From Planctomycetota bacterium (lineage in GTDB: Bacteria > Planctomycetota > UBA1135 > UBA2386), in contig JALORC010000043.1 of the NCBI GenBank assembly GCA_025459175.1, positions 1 to 51,135 of the forward strand: 51,135 nt of DNA. Reading direction: 5' to 3'. This document shows, piece after piece, positions 1-7,094 of the stretch. Both the position numbers and the translations under genes were made by a program. The notes beneath the pieces were generated by a model that saw nothing but the letters and a program-made list of their open reading frames with translations, was not told the origin of the DNA and searched no databases. Every line of letters begins with the position of its first letter. The stretch's first letter is position 1.

Positions 1-230
1 CCGAGCCCCGAGGTCGTGAGGCCACCGACCCATCCGTCGGCGTCGAGCAACAGCACCGTGCGCCCCTGCTGGCGCGCCTCGATCGCCGCGACGATGCCCG
101 CGGACGTGGCGCCGTACACGCAGACATCGACGGCGAGCATCGACGAGGTCGCCGGCGCACCACTGCGGCAGCCGGGCATCAGCAGCGCCAGACACAGCGA
201 CAACAGCGACAGCAGTTCCGTCCGGATCAT
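1..230 (-). CDS. FAD-dependent oxidoreductase lipoprotein, N-terminal fragment
   Basis: The first 76 codons of a gene running off the left edge. The start ATG overlaps the stop of the upstream glycosyltransferase as ATGA, so translational coupling is likely. Residues 1-21 form a lipoprotein signal peptide ending in a lipobox (LLMPGC, Cys21). From about residue 35 comes a Rossmann strand and dinucleotide-binding turn (VYGATSAGIVAA), an acidic strand end (LLLDAD) and GWVGGLTTSGLG. This pattern fits the PF12831 family of FAD-dependent oxidoreductases, many of which are exported in Planctomycetota. Substrate and the C-terminal half cannot be judged from the fragment. The family call rests on the N-terminal FAD motif and the GGLTTSG motif only. 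Confidence 0.72.
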   Translation of the reverse strand, partial: MIRTELLSLLSLCLALLMPGCRSGAPATSSMLAVDVCVYGATSAGIVAAIEARQQGRTVLLLDADGWVGGLTTSGL

Positions 231-1870
231 GGTTGTCTCGGTAGATAGAGGTAGATGCTCTCGTCCTTCGGGCCGACCCAGCACGGGAAGTGCGCGATCA
301 GTTCGTAGTCGCTGGCCAGCAGCTTGCGGATCGCGCTGTGCTCCCCGATGCCGGCCAGCAGCGGGCTGTGATCGACCTCCGCCAGCTCCGGTTGGGTCAC
401 CGCCACCGCGAACATCGCCCCGAGCATGCGGGCCTGTTGCCGCTGCCACTCGAAGTGCTTCGCGACCCCCGGATCGCAGACCTTCTGCCTGGCCTCGTCC
501 TTGCCCTCGGCGATCATCCAGTCGGTGAACGTGGCCACCCGGTTCGAGCCGTACGGGGCCTGGACCTGCGCAGCCCAGTGGCCCGGTCGCAGGTAGTACA
601 GCAGCGTCGGATGATTGGTCGTCAGCACCCGCAGCGGCAGCTTGCCGGCGCGCCGCTGCAGGAACTCGGCCGCGGCCCGCCACTCGGCGCGCTGACCGCG
701 CTGCATGCCGTGGTAGTCGCGCAGCTGCAGCGCGAAGTCGCCTACCAGCAGCACCGGCAGCACGGCGGCGGCGAGCAGCCGCAGCCCCACGGTCCACGAC
801 GCGGCGCCCATCTGCCACAGCCGCACGGCCGCGAACGCGGCCAACCACAGCATCATCGGCAGGGTGCAGATCGCGTAGCGGGCGGTCGCCTTGGCGAGCT
901 GCCCGCTGATCGCCAGCAGCACCAGGAACGGCATCACCACCATCGAGCCGAGCAGCAGGGTCCGATCGCGCCCCATCACCGGTCGCAGCAACCACAGCCC
1001 GAGAGCGGCCGCCACCAGCACCGGCGGGCGGAAGTAGTAGGCCGTGGTCTGCACGAAGTGCAGCAGCGAAGCATCGCTCTTGCTGCGCAGGAAGTCCTCG
1101 AACAGACCCGACTGTCGGATCGCCCACGGCAGCGCGTAGACGACCAGCAGCGCCGCCACCACCAGCCGCACCACCGTGCGCACGTCGAAACTCCGCACCG
1201 CGCGCAGCAGCAGGAACAGCAGGAACCCGCCGAACAACAGCGCGCCGGTGGTGTGACTCAGGGTGCCGATCAGCACCGCCGCCGCGAACGCCAGCGCGTC
1301 GGGCACGCGTTCGGTGCGCACGTACGAACGCGCCCGATCGGCGGCGATCACCCCGGCCAGCACGACGACCACGTAGCCGCGCGCGTTCTGGCTCCAGAAC
1401 ACGTGCCACGGATCGAGCGCCAGCAGCCACGCCGCCAGCACCGCCGCCGTGGCCCCGACCAGGCGGCGGCCGCAGATGCCGACCAGCGGGATCGTCAGCA
1501 CGCCGATCACCACGAACGGCAGCCGCAGCGACGCCTCGTCCTGCCCCAGGCCGAGCGCGAACAGGCCGCGCAGCATCAGGAAGGTCAGCGGGTAATAGAC
1601 GCGCAGCTCCGGCAGGAACTGCTCGAGCGGCATCGTGGCGTCGCGCCAGGTGTGCGCCTCGTCTACCCACAGCGACCAGGTGCCGAGGTTCCAACCCCGC
1701 AACGCCGCCGCCACCGCGGTGGCGAGCAACAACCAGAACCAGTGCCAGCGGCCGAGCTGCAGCGGGCTCGGCTCGGGAACGGTGGGGCGTTTGGGGCGAG
1801 ACTTCGGCAAGGTGGGTCGACGGGTGCGTCTGCATACCGGATGCACCCGTGCAAGGCGAGTCACCGCCAC
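227..1870 (-). CDS. GT-C (GT39/ArnT-like) membrane glycosyltransferase
   Basis: An integral membrane protein of 547 residues with about ten to twelve hydrophobic segments from residue 42 onward. The first extracytoplasmic loop carries the Asp-Glu pair expected of lipid-phosphate-sugar-dependent GT-C enzymes (LWVDEAHTW, about residues 68-76). A second conserved loop motif follows (DPWHVFWSQNARGY). Such enzymes move a sugar from a polyprenyl-phosphate donor to a lipid or protein acceptor on the outer face of the membrane. The first 40 residues are basic and proline-rich and may be partly untranslated, because no clear ribosome site marks the start. Its stop overlaps the next gene by 4 bases. 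The acceptor is unknown. Confidence 0.75.
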   Translation of the reverse strand: MAVTRLARVHPVCRRTRRPTLPKSRPKRPTVPEPSPLQLGRWHWFWLLLATAVAAALRGWNLGTWSLWVDEAHTWRDATMPLEQFLPELRVYYPLTFLMLRGLFALGLGQDEASLRLPFVVIGVLTIPLVGICGRRLVGATAAVLAAWLLALDPWHVFWSQNARGYVVVVLAGVIAADRARSYVRTERVPDALAFAAAVLIGTLSHTTGALLFGGFLLFLLLRAVRSFDVRTVVRLVVAALLVVYALPWAIRQSGLFEDFLRSKSDASLLHFVQTTAYYFRPPVLVAAALGLWLLRPVMGRDRTLLLGSMVVMPFLVLLAISGQLAKATARYAICTLPMMLWLAAFAAVRLWQMGAASWTVGLRLLAAAVLPVLLVGDFALQLRDYHGMQRGQRAEWRAAAEFLQRRAGKLPLRVLTTNHPTLLYYLRPGHWAAQVQAPYGSNRVATFTDWMIAEGKDEARQKVCDPGVAKHFEWQRQQARMLGAMFAVAVTQPELAEVDHSPLLAGIGEHSAIRKLLASDYELIAHFPCWVGPKDESIYLYLPRQP

Positions 1871-1897
1871 GGCGATCGCGCCGGTCCGGCGCGCCGG

Positions 1898-2590
1898 TCA
1901 CGGCAGCGCGAAGAACCGTTCCTCGGCGAAGCTGTAGTAGCGCTCGGCGCCGACCACGATGTGATCGAGCAGATCGATGCCGACCAGTTCGCCGGTTTCG
2001 CGCAGACGATCGGTGACACGGCGATCATCCGCGCTCGGCGAAGGGTCGCCGGACGGATGGTTGTGGGCCACCACCACCGCCGCCGCCCCGTCGCGGATCG
2101 CCGGCGAGAACACCTCGCGCGGGTGCACGGGAGTCGAGTCGATGCTGCCGGTGCTGATCAGTTGCACCGACAGCAACCGGTGCCGCGCATCGAGCAACAC
2201 CAGGAAGAAGCTCTCGCGGCGCGAGCCGCGGGCCGAGGCCCCGACCAGCCGCGCCACGTCCCCGCCGTCGCGCACCGGCGTGCCGGGCCGGAACGCGGCC
2301 TCGGCGAGCCGGCGCGCCAGCCCGAACGCGGCCCCGAGCGCCGCCGCGCGCACCGGCCCGACCCCGAGCTGCGCCGCCGTCTGCCGCACGCTCGCCTCGG
2401 CGAGGCCGGGCAGTCCACCGAAGTGGCGCAGCAGGCGCTGCGCGAGCTGTTCCGCCGATTCCCCGCGCATGCCGGTGCGCAGGATCAGCGCGAGGCACTC
2501 GGCATCACTGAGCCGCGCCTCGCCGAGTTGGAGGATCCGTTCGCGGGGGCCGGGCGGCACCGGCTTGTCGAGCATCAGGGTCTGGTCCAT
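1898..2590 (-). CDS. radC: RadC/JAB-domain protein (DNA repair protein RadC family)
   Basis: A 230-residue RadC family protein. The N-terminal part is helix-hairpin-helix-like (residues about 10-100). The C-terminal JAMM metalloprotease-like core shows the metal-site signature AHNHPSGDPSPSADD near residue 180 and the family block STGSIDSTPVHPREVFSPAI just before it. Members have a predicted zinc site, but the cellular role is unsettled and the historical repair role has been questioned. I chose ATG at 2590 (MDQTLMLDKP), which gives the normal family length; the frame is open further upstream but that part is low-complexity Arg/Ala. It reads in the same direction as the glycosyltransferase 27 bases downstream. 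Confidence 0.88.
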   Translation of the reverse strand: MDQTLMLDKPVPPGPRERILQLGEARLSDAECLALILRTGMRGESAEQLAQRLLRHFGGLPGLAEASVRQTAAQLGVGPVRAAALGAAFGLARRLAEAAFRPGTPVRDGGDVARLVGASARGSRRESFFLVLLDARHRLLSVQLISTGSIDSTPVHPREVFSPAIRDGAAAVVVAHNHPSGDPSPSADDRRVTDRLRETGELVGIDLLDHIVVGAERYYSFAEERFFALP

Positions 2591-2643
2591 GCCTGTCAGT
2601 GGCTCGAACGGCGCCGCGGTGGCACAAAATCCGGCGGACCCGG

Positions 2644-4248
2644 TCAATGACTGCGCGCCGCCGCCATCCCGCTGCGCGCGGCGGCCAGCAGCCGCTCGCG
2701 CAGGGCGCCCTCCGGCAGCATGCCGGCGGCGACCTCGGCGTCGCGCGGGCGGCCGCAGCGCAGGGCGACCGCGACCGCCGCCTCGAGCACGCGCTCGCGC
2801 CGGCCCGGCATGCGCAGCGGATCGACCGCCACCAGCCCGGCGATGAAGTCGTGCAGCTCGCGATCGACGGCGAACAGTTCGAACCGGGTGTGGCCGTGGG
2901 TCGTCTCGCCGCCGGGTCGTTTGCCGAAGCTGGCGAACGCCTCGACGCCCTGGCCGAAGTACTCGGCCTCGTTGCTGGCGGCGTAGAAGTCGAGGCAGCG
3001 GCCGTTCGCCAGCGCCGCCTGGTACAGCGACCGCAGCCGCGCCTTCTGCAGCTGGTTGAAGCCGAGCACGTGCACCTGGTGGGCCACCTCGTGCGCGAAC
3101 GTGTCGAAGCCGAACGTCGCCGCTTCGTCGAGCGCCTCGATGCCGGTGGCGGCCTGCACGCCGCCGATGCCGCGCACGTCGTCCCAGACGCGGCCGTCGA
3201 AGGTGCGCCGACCGCGCAGGTTGGCGCGTTCGGCGGCATCGGTGGTGCGCTCCAGTTCGCGCAGCAGGTCGTGCCGCGCGCCGCACGCCACCAACCGCTC
3301 GAGGTGATTGCCGAACATCGCCGCGGTGCGATCGACGACCAGACGCCGCGCCGGCGACAATTGCGCGTGGCCCGGCACGAACTGGCTCACCGGCAGGCTG
3401 CGCACGTCGGGGGCCGGCAGCGCCGCGGCCAGCGCCGCGAACGCGCCGTCGGTCGCGGCCATGCTGGCGGCGACGCGGCGCGCGAACAGCGTCTCGCCGA
3501 GCAGCCGGTGCGCGATCGGATGGCCGGGGCTGCCGGCGAGCACCTCCGCGAGCTGCTGCAGCGCGCTCTCGTGGCGACCGGCCTCCAGCTCGGCGACCGC
3601 GGTCCGCAGCGCGCGGTCGATGATGACCTCGGTCGGTGGCAACAGACCGGAGCCGAGCCGCAGATGGGCCTCGGCATGGTGCGGATCGAGCTGGATCACC
3701 CGCTGGTAGTCGACCGCCGCCTCGTGGATGCGCTGCACGCGGAACAACGCCGAGGCGCGCGCCGCCAGCAGTTCACTGCCCGGCTCGCCCGCGCGCGCCA
3801 CGAACGCCGCCGCGCGCCGCACCGCGTCGTCGAAGGCGCGGCCGCGGATCAGCGAACGCACACACAGCGCCATCGCCGCCTGCGCATCGGCGGCGGCGGC
3901 CAACGCCGACTCGGCATAGGCCAGCGCGAACGTGCTGCGACCGAGCATCAGGTGGCTGCGGCCGAGACCGATCAGGCAATCGGCGGTGGCGTTGCCGGCG
4001 GCCTTGGCGCGCCGGTAGGCGCCGAGCGCCAGCAGCGGATCCTCGCTGTCGAGCAGCGTGTCCCCGTGCGCCAGCCAGGCGATCGCCGGCGAGCTGTCCG
4101 AACCCGGGGCCGGCGCCTGCGCCGATGCGGTGCGGCCGAGCAGCCACGTGAGGCCGGCGAGCAACAGCAGCGGAAGGCAGGAACGTGGCACGGTTGCGGG
4201 CGAATGCGGGGGCCCCGCCGAGCAGGCGGTCGTGCCGTCTTTCGGCAT
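2644..4248 (-). CDS. Secreted TPR protein with ATLF/gluzincin-like metallopeptidase domain
   Basis: Residues 23-44 form a signal peptide ending ASAQA, preceded by a long hydrophilic stretch; a GTG at 4191 would give a more standard signal peptide, so the start is uncertain. Residues 55-260 are TPR-like helical repeats (for example AVDYQRVIQLDPHHAEAHLR). Residues 300-460 resemble the anthrax-lethal-factor/Pro-Pro-endopeptidase type of zinc peptidase. They carry HEVAH at 386-390 and a downstream acidic helix at 426-438 (NEAEYFGQGVEAF) able to supply the third zinc ligand. A role as an exported or periplasmic protease acting on an extracellular protein is inferred. It is followed 53 bases later by radC. 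The metallopeptidase call is firm at motif level, the subfamily less so. Confidence 0.7.
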   Translation of the reverse strand: MPKDGTTACSAGPPHSPATVPRSCLPLLLLAGLTWLLGRTASAQAPAPGSDSSPAIAWLAHGDTLLDSEDPLLALGAYRRAKAAGNATADCLIGLGRSHLMLGRSTFALAYAESALAAAADAQAAMALCVRSLIRGRAFDDAVRRAAAFVARAGEPGSELLAARASALFRVQRIHEAAVDYQRVIQLDPHHAEAHLRLGSGLLPPTEVIIDRALRTAVAELEAGRHESALQQLAEVLAGSPGHPIAHRLLGETLFARRVAASMAATDGAFAALAAALPAPDVRSLPVSQFVPGHAQLSPARRLVVDRTAAMFGNHLERLVACGARHDLLRELERTTDAAERANLRGRRTFDGRVWDDVRGIGGVQAATGIEALDEAATFGFDTFAHEVAHQVHVLGFNQLQKARLRSLYQAALANGRCLDFYAASNEAEYFGQGVEAFASFGKRPGGETTHGHTRFELFAVDRELHDFIAGLVAVDPLRMPGRRERVLEAAVAVALRCGRPRDAEVAAGMLPEGALRERLLAAARSGMAAARSH

Positions 4249-4355
4249 TCGGGTCGCAGCCGCTGGTCCGCAGCTGCGAACGGGGTCCAGCCACCGGTGG
4301 CACGGCGGCTTCGTCGCACTCCCCGGCGCGGCCTGGCGCGGTTCCGCGCGCCGGT

Positions 4356-5546
4356 TCAGCGCGCCGTCGTGCCCAGCACTTCGAGCCGCTCGACGTCGAG
4401 CACGCTGAGGCTGTCGGTCGCCGGCCGCCGCCGCGGACCGATCACACCGACCTCGCGACCGACGAACAGGGCCAGGTCGTAGCGGCCGGTGTCGCACGAC
4501 AGCAGATACTGCCGCTGCCCGCCCTTCTCGAGGAAGTAGACCCCGGCGCCGGCCAGCCGGCTCTCGTAGCGCAGCCAGCCGATCGACTGGAAGCGTTCGA
4601 GCTGATCGCGCTTCTCGGGCGCCTTCTCGTCCACCTGCGGCGGCTTCGCGTCGCGCACCGCGGTGGCCTCGGCGATCCAACGCTGGGTGTCGATGCGCTT
4701 CTTCAGCGCCTCGATCGCCGAGCGGCCGGCCGACTCCGGCGCCAGCGTGCCGGTCAACTGCTCGAGCGCCGCCGTCAACGGCGCGTAGTTCTGGTCGCCG
4801 AGCGGCTTGCGCAGTTCGGCGGTGAAACCGTCGTGCACGACCTGCACCGCCGCGAGATCCACCACGTCCTGCTTCGCCCGCGCCTGCGCCGCGGCGATCT
4901 GGTCGAGCCGCGCCTGCACCTCCGCCGCCTGCTGCTGCCGCAGCGTCTCGTAGGCCGCGCCGAGCGCCGGGTCGGCGGCGGCCGCCAGCTGCACCTCGGC
5001 TTCGGCGACCCACGCCTCGACGCCCGGGCTGCGCACCTTGAACCACTCGTCCTGCTCGCCGATCACGTGCAGTTCACTGCCGTCGGCGAGCTGCGTCACC
5101 GGCGGTTCGCCGGCGCTGCGCGGCCGATAGCGGAACGACACCTTGGCGCCCTTGGTGAACACGCGCCCGTCGTCGCGGGTCGTCGTGAACTTGCTGCTGA
5201 CGTAGCCGATCGGGCCGAGCGGCAGCACGATGGCGCGGAACCCGTTCTCGCTGCGGCCGACGGCGACCACCTGGTCCTTCACCAGCACGTCCTCGAACAC
5301 CGGCGGCAGCGCCACCGCGCCGGGCCAGCAGCGCAACTGCACCTTGTCTACGACGACCCGTGCGAACTGCAACGCGGCCGGCGCCTGGGCGGCGGGATCC
5401 TGCGCCGCGGGCGCGGCGGCCGCCGGCGTGCCAGCGGGCGGCGGCGACGTTGGCGTGGGCGAGGACGGCGGGGGCGAGGACGGCGCCTGCGCCGACAACG
5501 CCACCAGGAGGAGCGGGGCAACGGACACGACACGACGAATGACCAT
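4356..5546 (-). CDS. Exported protein with two SH3-like domains
   Basis: A 396-residue exported protein. ATG at 5546 follows a good ribosome site (GAGGAAG, 3 bases upstream) and gives a signal peptide (residues 1-20). A Pro/Ala/Ser-rich linker spans about 20-55. Two bacterial SH3-like domains follow: VDKVQLRCWPG to GYVSSKF, and VSFRYRPRSAG to EAWVAEAEV. A long Gln/Ala-rich helical or coiled-coil segment covers about 195-310, then a C-terminal beta-rich module (GWLRYESRLAGAGVYFLEKG). Exported SH3b domains often bind peptidoglycan or proteins, so a cell-envelope role is inferred. It is divergent from the PEGA lipoprotein gene across 194 bases. No enzyme motif is visible. Confidence 0.68.
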   Translation of the reverse strand: MVIRRVVSVAPLLLVALSAQAPSSPPPSSPTPTSPPPAGTPAAAAPAAQDPAAQAPAALQFARVVVDKVQLRCWPGAVALPPVFEDVLVKDQVVAVGRSENGFRAIVLPLGPIGYVSSKFTTTRDDGRVFTKGAKVSFRYRPRSAGEPPVTQLADGSELHVIGEQDEWFKVRSPGVEAWVAEAEVQLAAAADPALGAAYETLRQQQAAEVQARLDQIAAAQARAKQDVVDLAAVQVVHDGFTAELRKPLGDQNYAPLTAALEQLTGTLAPESAGRSAIEALKKRIDTQRWIAEATAVRDAKPPQVDEKAPEKRDQLERFQSIGWLRYESRLAGAGVYFLEKGGQRQYLLSCDTGRYDLALFVGREVGVIGPRRRPATDSLSVLDVERLEVLGTTAR

Positions 5547-5640
5547 GACTTCCTCGACGGAACGGACCGGAGAACTGACCGGGAGCCACACACGGCCGCG
5601 CCCCAGGTGACCGCCCGGGCAACGACCGTCGTTGACCACG

Positions 5641-5646
5641 ATGCTA
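5641..5646 (-). promoter_or_regulatory. Possible -10 element for the SH3 protein gene
   Basis: Reading leftward, TAGCAT occurs about 95 bases upstream of the start at 5546, within the 194-base divergent region. The -35 region is poor, so this is a weak candidate. Confidence 0.25.
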
Positions 5647-5726
5647 CCGGACTCGCGGCCTCGGAACAGCTGCTTTGTGGTCGCCGCGAGCGCACACGCC
5701 CTGGCGACGCCGCGCGCCGCTGCCGA

Positions 5727-5732
5727 TAGGAT
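5727..5732 (+). promoter_or_regulatory. Putative -10 element, leaderless arrangement
   Basis: TAGGAT ends 8 bases before the ATG at 5741. If it is the -10 hexamer, transcription would begin at or next to the start codon. The same spacing recurs at 20969, 31803 and 49959. No clear -35 hexamer is visible. Confidence 0.4.
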
Positions 5733-5740
5733 CCGGACCG

Positions 5741-6223
5741 ATGTCGCTCCGCCCCCTGCTGCTGCCGCTGCTCCTGCTGCTCCCCGCCTGCACGTGGTGG
5801 ACCAGCCAGGATCGGGTCCTGATCACCAGCGACCCACTCGGCGCTCGCATCACGGTCGACGGCACCGACACCGGGCAGACGACGCCGGCCAAGATCGCGG
5901 TCGCCGGCAACTTCGGCCGCGATCACACGGTGACGCTGCAGAAGCGCGGCTACCGGCCGGCGCAGCGGCGGCTCTACCAGTTCACCGAGGGCTACACCGC
6001 GAAGTGGATCGACGGCGCCTACAGCCCGGAGCTGCCGCCGCTGCCGCTGTTCTGGACCGGCGGCGACTTCGTGTTCCCGTTCGGCATCCGCGGCGCGCTG
6101 CTGCCGGCCGAGCTGCACGTGCAGCTGCAGCGCGAGGACGAACCGCTGCTCGGCTTCGACCTGCTGGCCGAGCAGGCCACGGCCACCGCCGGGCAGGCCG
6201 CGGCGGCGACCAAGCAGCCGTGA
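5741..6223 (+). CDS. PEGA-domain lipoprotein
   Basis: A 160-residue lipoprotein. The signal peptide has a leucine-rich core and a lipobox (LLPAC, Cys17). Residues 24-70 form a PEGA domain (VLITSDPLGARITVDGTDTG, then the TTPAKIAV strand), a small surface-exposed beta domain common in envelope proteins of planctomycetes and other diderms. The rest contains a Trp/Phe/Gly/Pro-rich stretch (WTGGDFVFPFGIRG) that may touch the membrane. The ATG lies only 8 bases after a TAGGAT box. The gene overlaps gmhB by 4 bases (GTGA), so the two are probably co-transcribed. No catalytic motif is present. Confidence 0.75.
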   Translation: MSLRPLLLPLLLLLPACTWWTSQDRVLITSDPLGARITVDGTDTGQTTPAKIAVAGNFGRDHTVTLQKRGYRPAQRRLYQFTEGYTAKWIDGAYSPELPPLPLFWTGGDFVFPFGIRGALLPAELHVQLQREDEPLLGFDLLAEQATATAGQAAAATKQP

Positions 6224-6789
6224 AGCCGACGGTGTTCCTGGATCGCGACGGCACACTCAACCGCGAGGTCGGGTTCGTGCGCAGCGTGGACCAGCTCGAG
6301 GTATTGCCCGGCGCCGCCGCCGCGGTGCGACGCCTGCACGACGCCGGCTACCGGCTGGTCGTGGTCACCAACCAGAGCGGCATCGCGCGCGGGCTCTATC
6401 GACAACAGGACCTGGCCGCGATCCACTGCCGCCTGCACGACCAGCTCGGCGGCCTGATCGAAGCCTGGTTGCACTGCCCCCACCATCCGGACGGCGGCCA
6501 CGGCTACGGCGGCGAATGCACCTGCCGCAAGCCCGGCGCGGGCCTGCTGCACCAGGCCCGCGAGCTGCTCGGCGTCGACTGGCCGGGCGGCGCGCTGATC
6601 GGCGACAGCGCGCGCGATCTGCTGATGGCGCGCGGACTGCCGCTGCGCACGGTGCTGGTGCACAGCGGCAAGCCGGCGGACGGCGAACGGCAGCAGCTGC
6701 AGCGCGAGGGGTTCCCCCCGGACCACGAGGCCGCTGACCTGCCGGCCGCCGTCGACTGGTTGTTGCGCGGGCCCGGCCCGCACGCGTGA
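6220..6789 (+). CDS. gmhB: D-glycero-beta-D-manno-heptose-1,7-bisphosphate 7-phosphatase (HAD family)
   Basis: A 189-residue HAD phosphatase of the HisB-N/GmhB type. HAD motif I is FLDRDGTLN (residues 6-14), motif II VVTNQSG, the zinc-binding loop CPHHPDGG to ECTC with CRKP, and motif IV IGDSARDLLMA. GmhB removes the C7 phosphate in ADP-heptose synthesis for LPS or S-layer glycans; related proteins act on histidinol phosphate, and no his genes are nearby. The GTG start is set by a GTGA overlap with the PEGA lipoprotein. No other heptose gene is in the window, so the pathway assignment depends on family alone. Confidence 0.85.
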   Translation: MKPTVFLDRDGTLNREVGFVRSVDQLEVLPGAAAAVRRLHDAGYRLVVVTNQSGIARGLYRQQDLAAIHCRLHDQLGGLIEAWLHCPHHPDGGHGYGGECTCRKPGAGLLHQARELLGVDWPGGALIGDSARDLLMARGLPLRTVLVHSGKPADGERQQLQREGFPPDHEAADLPAAVDWLLRGPGPHA

Positions 6790-6793
6790 ACGA

Positions 6794-7033
6794 TCAGGCG
6801 TGCGGCGCCGGCGGCCGCCGCGCCGCGTACAGCGACACGAAGCACGTCACCACCGACACGCCCGACATCACGCAGCCGAACACCAGGCCCGGCGTGTTGG
6901 CGAAGAAGAAGTGCGAGCCACCGGCGATCGTGGCGCCCAGCGCCGTGCCGGCGCAGCTCAGATAGAAGCCGATCAGTCCCGGCGACCAGCGCGTGTGTTC
7001 CGTCTCGGGCTTGGATTCGTCGATTCGGTTCAT
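6794..7033 (-). CDS. Small membrane protein, two transmembrane segments
   Basis: A 79-residue protein that I do not recognise. The first 18 residues are polar (MNRIDESKPETEHTRWSP). Two hydrophobic helices follow at about 19-42 (LIGFYLSCAGTALGATIAGG) and 48-70 (PGLVFGCVMSGVSVVTCFVS), then a short Arg/Pro tail. The gene ends 4 bases from the end of gmhB, converging on it, and lies 61 bases downstream of the GT2-FemAB gene on the same strand, so it may be the last gene of that operon. High third-position GC on this strand supports it being coding. Function unknown. Confidence 0.6.
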   Translation of the reverse strand: MNRIDESKPETEHTRWSPGLIGFYLSCAGTALGATIAGGSHFFFANTPGLVFGCVMSGVSVVTCFVSLYAARRPPAPHA

Positions 7034-7094
7034 GGCAGCGTCCCGGGTCGCACTGCAAACGACGTCGAGCGGGCGGAAGTTTCGCCGGCCCGGG

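Noticed and set aside
290..2650. Long rightward open frame of 786 codons opposite the GT-C and radC genes
   Set aside because: The peptide is Arg/Gln/His/Ala-rich with no domain, and the opposite strand encodes two recognisable proteins. Long antisense frames are expected at 70% GC. The same holds for the long frames opposite 6993-9464, 14556-17423 and 45660-47783.
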